Source of the DNA: Oxyruncus cristatus
Lineage: Eukaryota; Chordata; Aves; Passeriformes; Cotingidae
Direction of reading: 5' to 3'
DNA length: 64,000 nt
Assembly: GCA_013399855.1 (NCBI GenBank)
Contig: VXAY01006938.1
Span: 1,661,753-1,725,752, forward strand
Shown here one piece after another: positions 14,001 through 27,690 of the stretch; position 1 is the stretch's first letter, and each line of letters begins with the position of its first letter. The translations under genes were made by a program, and so were the position numbers. Below the pieces are notes generated by a model. It had not been told where the DNA came from. It was given only the letters and a program-made list of their open reading frames with translations, and ran no database searches.

Positions 14001-17000
14001 TTCAGCTGCTCTGAATAAGCTGGATCCATCAAACAGTACTGCACCAGAAAGATTTATCTCCACAAGCAATATGGACATTTGTTTTGTTCCTCATGTGGCC
14101 AGCCTGCTGGAACAGTACCCCAGGAACACATCTCCATGGAGCACCAACAAACCTGTCAGCCAAGAAATTAATATCTGTCTGGAAAGGACACAACTGATTG
14201 TCTATAGAGGCCAGTTCTCCTGGGTGTCGTTAGCCTTCATACAGAGGTACCCACTAAAGAAAAGAAGGTTTCCAGTATTTTTTGCCACATGACTGGTACA
14301 CATTGACATGCCAAGAATAAAAGCCGAGAAGGCATTCCAAAATGTGCACATCCTCTATCATTCAGAGTCATTTACCTTACAGGTTTATGGAAGGAACTGG
14401 TAAGACTGATGAAGGAGACAAAGTTTGCATGCTACCTGATGTCAGAGTCGGTCTGCTGGGACCAGTGTCTTTAAGACAGGACAACAAAAGTCTTTAAGTT
14501 ACTTCCCCAAAAAAGGCAATTGGAAATGACAACGAAAGCGTGTACAAAGAGGACCTGTGAGGAGATACAAAATCAAAGATGAGGGAAAAAACTAAGAAAG
14601 GACAGTTTCTCAGAATTCCAAATAAGCTTTTAGAACAAAGTCACAACAGGTTAATGTTTTCTACTTCTAAACAAAGAGTTGTGCCTCTTTCTTTGCTGTA
14701 AAAAAGGTATTGTTAATAATCCCCATGTTTCTGTCACAGTCAAAGTTTGGTGAGAGGTTGGCAGAAGGGATTGGGAGCTTTGATATCTGGTATAGACTTC
14801 TAGTTCTCTCTAGAAACTGGTCAAGAATTATTATTACTCTTCTAATATCTGCATTCCACCTTTCTGAGTGCTTGCTTATGAAATGCTATTGCTATCATAC
14901 CTTGTTTTACACCATTATCTAGGTGGTAAAAGCCTGTTGGAATTGGAATGCTATTTTCGTAGATCACTTTACTTGACCTATCAGGAAAGTGCAAGAAACT
15001 GCCAAGGCAAGATCACAGCTCCATCAAAATCAAAGAACTGAAATCTTGGAAGAAAATGAAACTAATTTTGACAATGCCTCAGTAGCAAAGTCAGTAAATA
15101 GCCCTCTGACAAGGTACCATGACAGTTGTAGAAAAATGCCAAATTCTTGCTTAACAGTGTGTCAAAGAACTTTGATTAACTGAGCTATATTTTTCCTTAA
15201 ACCCATATAAATCAGTTTCGTAAGTATTAAAGTGATTGGCATAGTTTCAAGACCACACATTAGCGATCTGTCTCAGTCCAGAGGAGATCAGAAATTCTTC
15301 TTGTAAAAGAAAAGAGATAAAGGCAGTGCTATATCCTAACACTGCATACACTATCTGTCAGTATCTACATACTATCCAATAAAGTGTCCTATAACACATT
15401 CAGAGATCAAAGATTCTTGACCAAAGAGGTTTTTATCATTCACTGCTGTCCATAAGAACTTCTCAGGGGAAAAAATTCCGCTCTCACTGTGTCAAAATTT
15501 GCCTGCAAGAACTGAGCATTGTACTTTGCCTAGCATCAGTCAGCAAGTTTGTTTTAGGATGAGGGAGAGCATCAGGCTAAATGGAAAGGGTCATAGATAT
15601 TAGCTTAACTGAGTCAGGGAGAATTATAAGGGCAAACCCATTAGACATACTGAGTAAATGTAGCCAGGAATAACAATTTACAACATGAATAGCAAATTAC
15701 TGAACACACAACCTGGAAAACTGCTAAGATTACTGCTACTAGTTACAATATCACATTACCCAGCTCATTTCCATGTGCACGAAGCAAGATGCATATCACT
15801 TGTCACTTCTACTTTTTTCTTCCCAGCACAAAACAGGGATAACCAGTCTTCTGAAAGAACAGGTGGAATTGATGATGCAAACCAGTGCTTATGAAAAAGG
15901 GTCACGATGCAGACAAGAAGGTCATAGAAAACAATTTGAAACATGGAACCCAATTTTATGGTTACTGAATTTATATTATTTATAAATTACCTCAGCAACA
16001 TGTGGCATCTGGGACAATATCCAAAACTAATTCAAATAGAAACAGGCCTCACAAATGAAAGCAAAAAGCACAGAAAGTATAAAGGACAAAAAGATTTTTA
16101 AAAATATCACAGAGTCTGTGTGTGTGTAGGGAACAATATACAAAAACTTCTTGTAATTTCCCCTGTAAATACAACATACTGCACAGTTCTTCCACATCCA
16201 TATTAAATATCTCCTAATGTCATTACAACTTTGGCATCATTACTGTGTTGTACTAGAAGGAAAATCAATGCATTGTGCACAGCATTTTCTTATCTGTTGG
16301 GAGCAGAAGCATGTTGTTTGTGGAGCTGTAGAATCTCTTCCTGCCAGCTTAAAATGTTATGTGGTGTAAATGTAGGGTTAAACTATTTTATAAAACCTGG
16401 CACTTCCTCTATTGGTGCTATAGAAGACACATTATATTCAACAGATTTTTCTGTCATTATAGACTATTGGTGGAGTTGAAATAATGTTTCCCTTTCGTGC
16501 AAGGTTTGTGATACAGAATGATAACATTTAAAAAATCTGCCTTTGGTGATGATGAATATGATATACCAGGTTGTTTTATGTTCAGAGTCAAGCTTTTTCT
16601 CGTGTGCCAAACCAGAAAGGCTGTAGGTACTTCACAGTCTCAGGTCGTCATATTTAGTCAGCATTGGATGGCATGGTGATAACAGATTACGTGTCACTTT
16701 CTCTATGGTGCAAAAAAAGGGCCAGATGGACTTTTCTAGAATTTCATCCAATCTTCCCGTACTTCCAAAAAGTACATGACAACTGCAAATTGTGTTTAAC
16801 ACTCAGAAAGTCAATGGACTTATTAATTGTGACTGCTGTTTAAGAAAAAATGTATAGACAAATGCCTACACATTTAATTGAATAACACTGACTCCTGGAC
16901 CAGAAAGTCAACTTTTGCTGGTGATTTTTTTCTGGTTAAAAAATTGGAATGTGAAAGTCTTTTTTGAAAAAAAAAAATGATAACTTAAAGTTGGCATAGT

Positions 17001-20000
17001 ATAGAATCAGATATGTTAAAAGTTTTTCATTCTAGTTTCTGATCTTGATAGAAAATGAGAATTATAGAAATATTGGGAGTTATTTTGATATTACAGAAAA
17101 TGGTAGATAATATCAGGATGATATTGGTGTTGTTTCTTCTGTCTTTCATTGCTTTCCATGACAAGATACCCATGAAATCTAGTTGATTACTACAAGGCCA
17201 GTACAGAAAAGGATATGTTTGAGATATATTTTCCATTCTATATGAAAAAAGGTGGGTTTGGATTACTCACAAGCTTCATCTTGACCTTGTATTGATGCCA
17301 GCAGACACTTAGTTATTGGTACCAAACAGTGTTGTTACAGATTCACAGAATCTCTTTCTTTTATTTTTTCTGAAAGCCAAACCAAACCAGAACCAAGAAG
17401 TGCCCAGCAATACTGGATGTATACAGAAGAAACACAGGCTTCAGAGGTGTGTATGTGGAAGACAGTGTTATGGTAGAAGACCCCTAAAAACCCCACATCT
17501 AAGACATGTTATCTTTAGGCTAGCTTGGAAAATGCCTGTTCTTTTGGAGACCAACAACTGCCATGCAAGGGTCCAGCTGCCTTCTGCTCACACTCTAAGC
17601 TATTACATGAGACATTATACTTCAAAGACATGAATCCTGGTATTACATCCCAGAAGCTTAAATTGGTTCCTTACAGTTTAGGAATAGAAATGAAAATGAA
17701 TATACAAGTTTCCTACAGTCCAGCTCCGTAAACTATAAGCATCAGCAGTGAGAGGTCACTGTTATCAAAGATTTTCTTCTTACAGCACTTCCTAGCTATC
17801 AGACCTTCCTGAGATGCAAGATAGAACAGAAACTGAAATAACAATTAACACAGTTGGAAACAAACCCTCTTAGTCCTTCTGGTTTTTCTGTTTTCCTGAA
17901 ATTAGAGAAGTTACTGACCCCTTTTCCCCATCATCTACTAAAGATAATGGGTATCACTTGTCCTTTCATTTTCATAGTGAAGCAAATCTGTCTGGAAGGG
18001 GAAAACATCACCCTGGGAACTGAGAATTTTTTCATCCCTGCAGGGTACCATCAATGTGCTTGCAGGAGGACCTGTTAGAGACTTCCTGCATCAACTCTTG
18101 CCCCAGTGTTTTAACACTCCTTCATTCTCTCTCCCTTTCCCAAACAACTTAATTTTGGCGAGACTTCCCAAGATTCCTGGTTTCACCCACCTACCGTTTG
18201 AAGTTAGGATAGCTTTTCTCCTAGAAGCATAAAATACAACAGGGAATTAAGGTGGATTGAATTTTCTTTTTAGTTTTGAGTGATGGTTGAGAGGTTTTGC
18301 TGAGCTAGAAAAGGAGGATAGGAAAAGAAAAATGTGAAACTTCGCAGTATGAATATTCAGAGACATAGCACACTAGAAAACACTGATGTCAAAACAAACT
18401 GGCTATCTTCAGCCAGGTAAACTAGGATGCATGACTGAAATGCCCCAAACTCCCCAGTTCATGAATTTTAGGATTAATGCATCACAAGACAGTAAGTTCT
18501 TCCTTTCATCCAAGTTCTCCAGAAATAATAGATGAACAAGAGAATTTAGACTTAATGAAACACTTTATCTTGTATTATATAGCTTCTTCCCTCATTAAAG
18601 CCATTTCCTCCTGGTGCTGGTAACCACATAAACCTAACAAACTCATTTGCATAAAGATTTGACACTACTATTCTCCCTCATCTACTTCTATCCAGAAAAA
18701 ATATCCTCACTGTGATAATTCCTGAGCTGTTTAAAAGCCAAAGGAGAATAATCAGTAAGTTAAATCATTGTTTTTATTGTCTATTAATAAAAGCTATCAG
18801 AAAAGGCTGGTTTTGGTAAAATAAGAACAGCTGGAAAGATGAGAAAAGACAGCTAGGGACATGGCTGGGAAGACTTTTTTTCGTCGATTCTTCCTCTGTG
18901 GTCTATTGGGAAAGCAGTTAAACTTGCCAGGAAAGTTGTAGCAAGATATTGAGCAAAAGGAGAAGGAATTTACAAAGCAGTCTTGTTTCCATTTTGCAAA
19001 ACTTCTCATTACTACAGTCAAGACTAATACATAAGATTGGCATAAATAATCTGGAAAGAAGGAGAGAACAATTGGCTGTGGCATTTTTTTAAAGGAAAGA
19101 TCCCAACTACAGTATGAATTATGTTTTTTGACATTTACCTATGTCAGCATGGTGTGTCAACTACGAGACTTTTGATTGTTCTCAAAATACTTTCCAAGGT
19201 TAATAACCCAAACTACTATTCTTGTTCTAGGCTGCAAAAAGCTCACAGTGTACATTAAATGTAGACAACACTGCCCAGGTGATACAATGAGGGTACAGGT
19301 CTTCAGTAATAAAACTGAGGAAGAATGGGAAGAGATCTCAACAAAAATAAGTTCCCAGAGAAATTTGACAGAGTCAGTAGATAATTAAATGTGTCTGAAG
19401 GGAGAGAATATAGGTTTCTCTGTGTCTATTCCTTGAACTTGAATCCAAGCTTCAAAATCATAAATTCTACGTACACATGAAAGAGCTGGATCTCTCAAGA
19501 GGGCAAATGACAAAGGCTTTAAGCTGCCTAGGAAGGTCAGTAGAGCTATTTAACTCATAATGCTGAATTCAGGTATTATTTAAATTTATTTTTCTTACCT
19601 GGAACTTAGTGAGTCAGAGTCACCTTCTGTCCTAATCAATGTCAGAGCCTTCCTCTGCTGGAAGGTAACTTTCCATTTTCATTAAAAAAATGCATAGGAA
19701 TATTTTATTCAGAGATGAAGTAGTAGAGATGCATACTGTAGCACACAGTGATTTAAACATTTGACTGAGTGGGAGACTTAATCTTCCCAGTTTAACAGGT
19801 TGACAGCCACTGTACCACAACTGTTTCCTATCTAGCACACTCAAAATATAGCTGTCTAAGTCTGGTCTGAGCCTTTCTCTGGTTTTGTCAGTGCTGAGGT
19901 TCTGGACAGACATCACTGAAAGAGTCACACAGGCAGACAAAACAGGCAGCCTTCTTAAATCCTTTCTGCTGGTCCCTATTCACAACGCAATTTTTTTTGT

Positions 20001-21912
20001 TTCTAAAACTAGTGAATGCTTCAACAGCAAAGCTGAGAGAAGCTCTTGGTAGTTATACAAGCCTGTCAGTGCTTTAGATGAAGATTGTCCCCTCCCAGAT
20101 AGATATGTTCTTGTTCTGTGCTGGGTTGCAAGGTGGTATTATGGGTTCATCATAGAAATAGCTTTGTAAATGTTTCCAGATTTGGACCCTGACTGGAAAA
20201 TTACCAAGTTTTTAGTTAATCTAGTGAAATGAAAATGGAGTGCATCCATCCTCCTATGCACATCTGGATGAGATTAACTGTTTTTCTAAACCACTAACTT
20301 GAACCAATAACATGGAGAATTCAAAGACAACTAGTTTTCAATGAAATATTTCTGTGGGCTATGCCCTGCTTGAAACAGTGACCTTCTGCAAACTGTAACT
20401 TATTTCATAATTGAATGGTAAGGTTTTTTCTCATTTTTCATATTTGCAAATAAGCAATATTACTAGTTTAAGGGATCGTAAAAGACAAGCCCAGTTTCTA
20501 GATACAGGAAGAAATAAGGATCATATTGATTATATACTTAGTGGACCTCTCCTTGGAATTTCTGATAGATGACACTTTTTATAGGATATTTTTAAGAAAA
20601 TATGAAAGGGGCAAGAAAAAGAAATAGAATTACACTGTTAAATTAGAAATGAATGACAGGAGAATTACTGAAATGTGATCCAAAAATACTGGTGAACTTG
20701 GGTGATACCCTTAAACAGTTGCTTTTAGCAGTGAGATGTTGATAATAAAACATCAGCTCCAACCACATTTGAAAATCCTGACTCCAGGAAGGATAGGGCT
20801 ATGAGCAGAAGGCAGTTTCCATAATCTGAGTCCAGTGACAAAGACATCCTCTGGAGTTGCAGAGGATGCATACAGAAGTTCCCTGGAGAAAGATATGAAC
20901 TGGCTATTGGAGCAGATAACAAACTGAGCTGCTAGGTAAGGAAAATATCAAGCACAGGGAGACAGAGTGCCCCAGGCCTAGTTTCCCATTTCTCAGATAA
21001 TGTGCAAGCATCTTACTACACTTTTGCACAATTATGAACTGCTTCAAGAAGAAGCTGCATGAAAGATAGGAATAATAATGAATTTTTTTCCCTTAATTAG
21101 GGAAAGTTGAATGCAAACAAAACTGAAAAATGGGCTAAAATTGGAGGAAAGGGGAAGGTAAAAATTGTTCTGAGCAGGAAAAAGACATTTTACATGCAGC
21201 AGAGGACTGTTTGCTAGGCAGTAAGTCTACACAATAAGCCCTTACGGAGTACTCCTGTGTTACTCCTGACTATGGGCTGGCTACAGCTTCACACATTCCA
21301 ATGTGTCTCATCCTGGAGTCTGCTGTTTAAGCTACATTTCTACTTTTATGAAAATAGGTGCCAATGGGCAAAACCTTCAGGCATGTCTTTACCTGTGTTC
21401 ATGTGAGCTACCTCATTGCAGTAGATCAGTCCAGTTGTCTACAATCATGTGTAGTCTTGCAGTAGTGTCAGACCCTGTATGTGACAGGGAACCCTGTGCC
21501 CTGATGCAGCAAGACACGGTGGTGTCTGAAATGGAGAATCCACCTTGACAGATATGGTAGTAGCCAGGCAATCTGTAATGCAGGTATTCAAAGATATGCT
21601 TTTATACCTTGGTGTGTCCAAACGTGGACAAACACATTGCTTGTGTAGCTTCTGGGACCTGTGGGTGCAAAGCAGGTCTGGACTTGAGGCAGACCCAAAT
21701 TTATGTTTGTAAAACAAAACAAATGGGATCAAATAGGTGATGGTTGTTTCTTCATTGAAGCCCATGTTCCTTCCTTATTATCACAGAGATCTAGTCATGG
21801 CAGGATGTCTGAGGGCCGAGCCAATACAATGAGCTCCCTGAGCTAAACCTGCTTTTGGTGACATCTTTTTTTGGCCTAAACTTTTCTAACATTCAATGAC
21901 CCTGTGATTATG
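11082..21912. other. About 10.8 kb of unique DNA, no gene or repeat family seen
   Basis: This is the longest stretch without a recognised element. Open frames reach only about 105 codons (17316-17633 plus) and resemble nothing I know. A segment near 12160-12440 carries CRE-like TGATGTCA, AP-1-like TGAGTCA and several TAAT or GATTAA motifs, and is discussed as a possible regulatory element. The rest is AT-rich with short homopolymers only. Confidence 0.55.
12160..12440. promoter_or_regulatory. Possible conserved noncoding / enhancer-like segment
   Basis: Within about 280 bases I see ATTAATGATTGA, GTAATTAATAAA, TGATGTCA, GCATTAATGATCC, CTGATTAAACC, CTGAGTCATAG and GACTAATGAA. These are core motifs bound by homeodomain, CREB/ATF and AP-1 families. 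Motif density alone is weak evidence in AT-rich DNA, and conservation cannot be judged from one sequence. Confidence 0.2.
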
Positions 21913-22118
21913 TGGATGGTTGGTCACTAAGTTATGGTCTCCACTATGGCAAAACAAAATGCTGAAATCCTGGGATTTTTTATCACCTGATGGGTTCCAC
22001 ATTATGGTCAATATTGTCTGAAATCAGGTTGATTAAGTTCCCCCATCTGTGTGCTCCAAATGATTGAATGCAGTGTGAAAGTGTCAGAACTCACAAGAGA
22101 AACAAAATTGCAGAGAGG
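21913..22118 (+). repeat. Unnamed interspersed repeat, copy A (plus)
   Basis: This segment matches, in opposite orientation, 23690-23900. The best-preserved part, about 75 bases (22041-22116), shares blocks such as CCATCTGTGTGCTCCAAATG and GTGAAAGTGTCAGA with the other copy at roughly 85 percent by eye. Further upstream, TGGTTGGTCACTAAGTTATG pairs with TGGCTGGTCACTAGTTTGTG. I cannot name the family. Two diverged copies 1.6 kb apart indicate a dispersed repeat or the arms of an old inverted duplication. Confidence 0.75.
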
Positions 22119-23259
22119 AGCTTCTAGCAGATGTCATTTCAAGAAGTCACCAATCTTCAAAACAATAGGAAACAAATTATTGCATGAGTGAGCTAAAGAC
22201 GCATGACACATTGATTAAAGAGACAGTATCTAGCACAAAAATTGATGCTCTGTGTGAATTAAATAAAATATGAAGACTAGCTTCAGCTTCCCTTCTGTGG
22301 AAAATAAAAATTATAAGACCTTAATGTAAACAGATGAATGGTAGATTAAAGCAACATTTCACAGAACTGTTTGAGGTCACCTATTTTTCAAGGATTATTT
22401 GGGGGTTTTTTATCACTGTGCTTCCCTAAGTATCACTGTTAACTCTTTCCTAAGTATTCCATCGTTTTCCCCTCAAGATCTTTCTCTGCTAATCCGGTCA
22501 TTCATTCTTGGCTGGTTGGGATCATGTTTTCCAATTTTTAGTTTCTTTTGTTTTCTTTTTCTCTAGTACCTTTGCTCTAGTTGACTTTCATTAAGAATTA
22601 GCTAAGACTAATATGCCACTTTAAGGAACATAGTAGTCCATGACTTTCTCTCTGGTCATTTCTTAGGCTCTGGGATTCTTAATCATTGGATTTTGTATTT
22701 TACTTGCCCTATGTTAGAATTATTTTTTTTTTAAACACAGTGAGGAAAAATGCCGGAGCAGTTTCCATCACAAATGTAAACTGTTAGGACAAGTATTTTG
22801 CACCTTGATAACCCCAAATACTGCCCCAGAAAAAGCAAGAGATAGTGGAAAGGATCAATCAGACTATGCAGAATAAATTTTGAGTGTGAGAAATGAATAA
22901 AAGTATCAGGTATATGTGTTGAGCAGGTGAAATTTTGCTTTAAGGTGTTTTATTTCCATGTCTAACATTCATTACTAACCTGAGAAGGAAAAACTAAAGG
23001 CACTGAAGTCATTGGGACTTTTGCTTGTGTTGCTGCTGATACCCAGAAATAATAAAAAGAATCATTTTGAATTTCGTGTTGTTTTGAAAATAGTTAAAGG
23101 GCAAATTCAACCACATATGGATGATGCAAGTTAATTACATGGCACTGTAGATGTGAAAAATCTTGGTAGAACTGTTCTAGAATTGATTGGATTTTTGTTA
23201 GTTCATTCAGGTTTAGTTTTATTTCTTTTCATATTCTAAATAACACTAGGAGATAAATA
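22119..23259. other. Spacer between inverted repeat copies, no gene seen
   Basis: AT-rich unique sequence between copy A and the second half of the inverted repeat region. A T11 run lies at 22722-22732. No frame longer than 60 codons was found. Confidence 0.5.
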
Positions 23260-23293
23260 CACACAAAAACACACACACACAAATATATATATG
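23260..23293. repeat. (CA)n / (TA)n microsatellite
   Basis: An interrupted ACAC run is followed directly by ATATATATATG. It marks the outer edge of the GC-richer stretch at 23310-23570. Confidence 0.85.
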
Positions 23294-23309
23294 TGAAACA
23301 GATAGACTG

Positions 23310-23570
23310 GCAGTTGCCTGGAGCAACATACTGCCACGGGCATAAGGATATGCATAACTCTTGCCAGAGCACTGGAAGCCAAGGTCTGGTCACTGTTGCC
23401 AGAGCCAAAGGCGGAGTAGGGCCATGTGTGATGGTGCTTGCTGCTGCAGGACTCTTTGGCTACAGCTGAGTTTATTCTGACTTCCCTTACCTCACATCTG
23501 GCCCCCTGAGCTACACCCCTGCTTTAGCAGGAGGCTGAGCCAGGGAGCTCAGTAAAGCCTGGTGTGCTCC
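23310..23570 (-). other. GC-richer stretch, possibly LTR-like on the minus strand
   Basis: This stretch differs in composition from its AT-rich flanks. On the minus strand it carries an AATAAA signal (23471-23476) within CAGAATAAACTCAGC, preceded by the GC-rich block TGCTAAAGCAGGGGTGTAGC. A polyadenylation signal inside a compact GC-rich block is what an LTR R/U5 region looks like, but I recognise no specific family and see no clear TG...CA ends. It adjoins repeat copy B and may belong to the same element. Confidence 0.22.
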
Positions 23571-23689
23571 TTGGCACAGCTCTTAAGTCCCCTTAAGGAG
23601 CTGACAGCTACATGAAAGTCTGTTTTCTCAGTGCCTGTAGCTCCCGTACTGCCTTGCAGATTCAGCTGGATGGTCATGGCCCTAAAATC

Positions 23690-23900
23690 CCTCCACAATT
23701 TTATTTCTCTGGTGAGCTCTGACACTTTCAAACTGTAGTCAGTCATTTGGAGCACACAGATGGAAGGAAATTTAACCAAATTTATTTTCAGGCATATAGA
23801 CCATAAAGGCATTCCCCATTAGGAAGGAAGCTTCAGAGTTTCAAGCTCTCATTTTGTAATAAGTGGGACCACAAACTAGTGACCAGCCATTGCAAATAAC
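23690..23900 (-). repeat. Unnamed interspersed repeat, copy B (minus)
   Basis: Inverted counterpart of 21913-22118. On the minus strand it reads TCCATCTGTGTGCTCCAAAT followed by GACTGACTACAG and TTGAAAGTGTCAGAG. An AATAAA lies just upstream (in CCTGAAAATAAATTTGG), a position that would fit a polyadenylation signal if the element is an LTR or retroposon. Copy A has lost that signal. The inner boundary adjoins the GC-richer stretch at 23310-23570. Confidence 0.75.
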
Positions 23901-25919
23901 AGCTCTCTTCTTCCCAAGGTAGGATTTGCACTACCACAGTCCAAATCAGAAACCTCATCTGAGTGAGATGGAAAACTGAATTTGACTACATTTCTGAGAA
24001 TTCTTGCATCAACACAATTCATCATCCCAACATACATTTTGGAATAAAAAGCAAATCATGGCTTTTATTCATATTTTATGAATAAACCATCCCCCAAAAC
24101 AAAACATGGAAGAAGTAAAAATTCTGTGGTTTATTCCTATTAGAAGTCCCTTTATTTAGCATATAAGCCCAGCTGGATGAAGCATATAATATACAAATAC
24201 TTTGGAAACTATATTTTAGGGGATTTTATTTCTTGGAAATAACTTTTCTGAATGAGCATAAGAAATCCAAATCAAGTAATGTCTCAGCTTCACAGGAAGA
24301 CTTGCTTTTGCGGGCTTCATAGATCTCCTTGACTTCACCTATAACGTTGTTTTATGCAGCTTCCCTTGGCACCCTTCACCTCTCCAGACTAAAACCTTGT
24401 CCTTTCAGCACAAGCCACCTGCTGCACTGCGAGGGAAGCCTTAGGAGAACCCGGCCACTGCAGTACTCTACAGGACCCTTGCCCCTTTCCTGAAGATGCA
24501 AAGCAGGACAGGGAAGGAAGAAGCAGCAGATGGATATAAGAGCTGAATTCAAAAGACTGACAGAAAGCACTGCAGGTGCCACCAAGGGTTTTAGAAAAGT
24601 GTTTTCCCATCCTGTGGTATTTTTGCCTGCACCAGTTGCGCTGACTGTGGTATTGCTGTGTTGGCTACAAGTAACATGGAGAAAACAAAGAGGGAAGAAA
24701 ACTAAAAGGGTTTTGCTGGGGTGGCTGAATAGAAGTTATGCCCAAGACCAGGCATGGCAGTGTGAGGATCTATCTGGACTGTTTGGGGGCCATGAGGTAT
24801 ATACCATGGCCATGAGGGGAGCTACAGTGTAGCACCCTGTGTGTCTGCCCAACAGTTTAGACCACTCATAAAGTCCCCCAAAAGTGGGGTTAGCTTTCCT
24901 GGGTAGAGAAGGTGCTAAGAGGAAAGGTGAGGAAAATTAAGAAGATTTTCTAGCTGGGTGATGTTTGAAGCAAGTGGATACTTCAGAAAAAGGTTGGGGA
25001 GCTCACAGGAATAATCAAATCTTTACATACTTGCAGGTTTTATATCCAGGAAAAAAAAGGTTTTTAAGGTTTATTTTGGACAAGTGCTCTTTGTTTTTTT
25101 TTCTTAAAGGGCAGCTCCTTACTTTTCCTCCCTTTGTGCCCTGTACTCCCTACAGCCCTGTGGTGTGCTGTCCCTTTAGGCACTGGCTAATCCTCAGAGG
25201 CAGAAAATCTCATACAAAAAAAAAAAGAAAGTAAATGAAAAGAACAGCAGATAAAGGCCAAAGGCTTTTAAATGAGTTATTCTTCATGATGTTTTTCTGT
25301 CATGTGTAATAAAGTCAGATGCATTCCTTGTCATCTGGATTTGTTCCAGAGAAAAGTAAATTGTCACAACAAACAGAATAACTGGACAAGAAAATGGTCT
25401 TTTCAGCCTCTTTCTCTTGGGATGTTTCATTCAGTTGTTTGTTAAGTTGTTCAGTTTCAGGTAGGTGAGTAAAAATTCACCTTGCTCATCCCAGTATGAT
25501 ATCTCACTGCTATAAAGAACTGAGATATGACATGGGAGAGCCACTGGGAAACTGCACTTCTAAACCAGTATCAGGTAGTTTATGTTAACTGATGGATTTT
25601 AACTCATACAAAGCTAAGAGGTGACATCTGTAAAGTTAGGACAAAGAGCAGACTTGGCCCTCCCAGGTAAGACAATACATTTAAGTCCATCTTCTGACCC
25701 TGGTCCATCCTTGTGTGTGATTCAGAGCAAGACATTTAACTTTCCATGGCCATATCTCTCATATAGGTCCCTGCTTTTGGAAGAAAATCAAGTTCAGAGA
25801 CAATCTACTTGCAGCTTCATATAGCACTTAGCTCTGTGGGTCCTCAGACCTATTGGAGGCCTCTTGGCACTGTCATAGCACAAAATATTAACAGTAAATC
25901 GTGTGGAGAAGATAACAGT

Positions 25920-25953
25920 TAGAGTATATTAAGATGTAGAGTATATTAAGATA
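25920..25953. repeat. 17-bp tandem duplication
   Basis: TAGAGTATATTAAGATG is followed immediately by TAGAGTATATTAAGATA, differing only in the last base. This is a simple recent duplication. Confidence 0.9.
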
Positions 25954-27619
25954 ATAGCAGTAAAAGTGTTTCCCCTATATGATTTCCTCTTCTGGCTTGC
26001 ACAACATGAAACACAGAATCTAATATAGTAACTCCTGCACTGGGTTAACCCCTTAATGCTCATGGTTAGCAGCTGTTAGGCGACAGCCTGTCTAGACTCC
26101 CTGCTAAGCTACGAGTATGACTCAAGTCAAATCCAGTGACGGATTATCTTAGATGTGAACAAGGAGCTATAGAGCACACCATTTTTCATAAGCTTTACAA
26201 GAAAACACCTTCACTGGAACTTATAAACTACAAAAACTAACAGCTGTTTTCTGGAATTTAAGGCATTGAGATGTGATACTATTAAGGATAAGAGCACCAG
26301 AAGAATTAGAGGATCACAGATCATAAAATGTTCAGGTAAATTTTGGTGTATGTGATAAACAAAATAAACCTTTAATGTCATATGCTATGATGAAGACAGT
26401 AATGCCACAAAGAAGAGAAAAATGAATATGTATAAATATGGAAGAAAAAAATAAATAAAAATAAATCAGAGTTTTTATGCTATTTGGATGGCTAATTATC
26501 CTGATGGTCAAAATTTTTCAATTATTTCAACTTCAATCTTGCTTATGTCAGCTTCCAGTCATAAGCTGTTGGTTTTGCTTTTAGACAAAATAGAGTTTGG
26601 GGTTTTTTTCCCTGTTAATTGTGAATAAGAGTATTTCATTAAAGCCTCCATCAGAGGATTACCTAAGATGCAGAATTCCCTGACAGAGTGACAGAGGAGA
26701 CATTATTAAAAGCAAGGATCTTCATTTTAAGCTTGACATAATTGAATTGGTAAACTGTCAGGGAAGACAGCTAATAACTCTGAAAGGTCCTTCAGAAGGG
26801 CAACAGTGATTAAACCAAAACCCATGGACACCTTGTTAAGATGAACAAGCTCCTGTGGATCTAAGTAGGGGTTGATCATGCTTCAGACTTAATCAGTGAT
26901 CCTGCTGCACATCCTTCTCAGTGGGAGCCTGCCCTTTACTCCCTGGATGCAGGCTCTCATTGTATCCAATCTTATGTTCCTAAAGCTCCTGTGGTATGAA
27001 CAGTGTCCCTGTGCTCTGTGAGTTGTTCAGGGCTAGTCTAAGCCCTAGAAAAGCCAGGCAAGCATCAATACATAGCTGGAGACAGGCCAGGAGGAGGGGG
27101 ACGGCCGGGAAGGATACTTTCAATAGGTCATCAGCTTTGAATGTATTTAAAATGTAGAGACTTTGTAATGTAGAGTTCTGTCTCAGATACAAGAAACAGG
27201 TAATTGCTGCCATCAACTGTTTACCATGACTTGTGGTCTTGTCTCTGTTTTAATTTCCAAGGCACACCCCTACATCACTTTCTTCTGCAAGGCTTAAAAG
27301 GCATTTCTCAGAGGAAGTGAAAGTAGATAAAAAAAAGTTGATATTCCGTATCTGTCATTATTTGCCTTCAGAAAGAGAAAGGCTGTGACACTTTTCATTT
27401 CATACTGAGCCTCTAATTTAAAATATGCTTTCCCTATAAAAATCATGATTCTGCCACCAGAGATGTGTTAATGGAGAATGATGGAGATGGATAAAGAAAG
27501 AATCACTGAGAAGAGAAAAATGAGCCTAAGTAAGGCTTCCTAGTGTCTGGTCAGCAATTCAAGTCCTGCTGGATTTCAATTTAACAGATCAAGTCTGTGA
27601 AATTAAAAAACTGTAGTGA

Positions 27620-27690
27620 AGAAAAAAAAAAAAAAGCACACACACACAAAAAAATAATAAAAAAAAGGAGAATAAAACAAGAAAGAGAAG
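27620..27690. repeat. A-rich low-complexity tract with (CA)n
   Basis: An A14 run is followed by GCACACACACAC, then an A-rich run with AATAAT interruptions and a GAAAGAGAAG tail. It is simple sequence about 100 bases before the CpG-dense patch. Confidence 0.85.
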
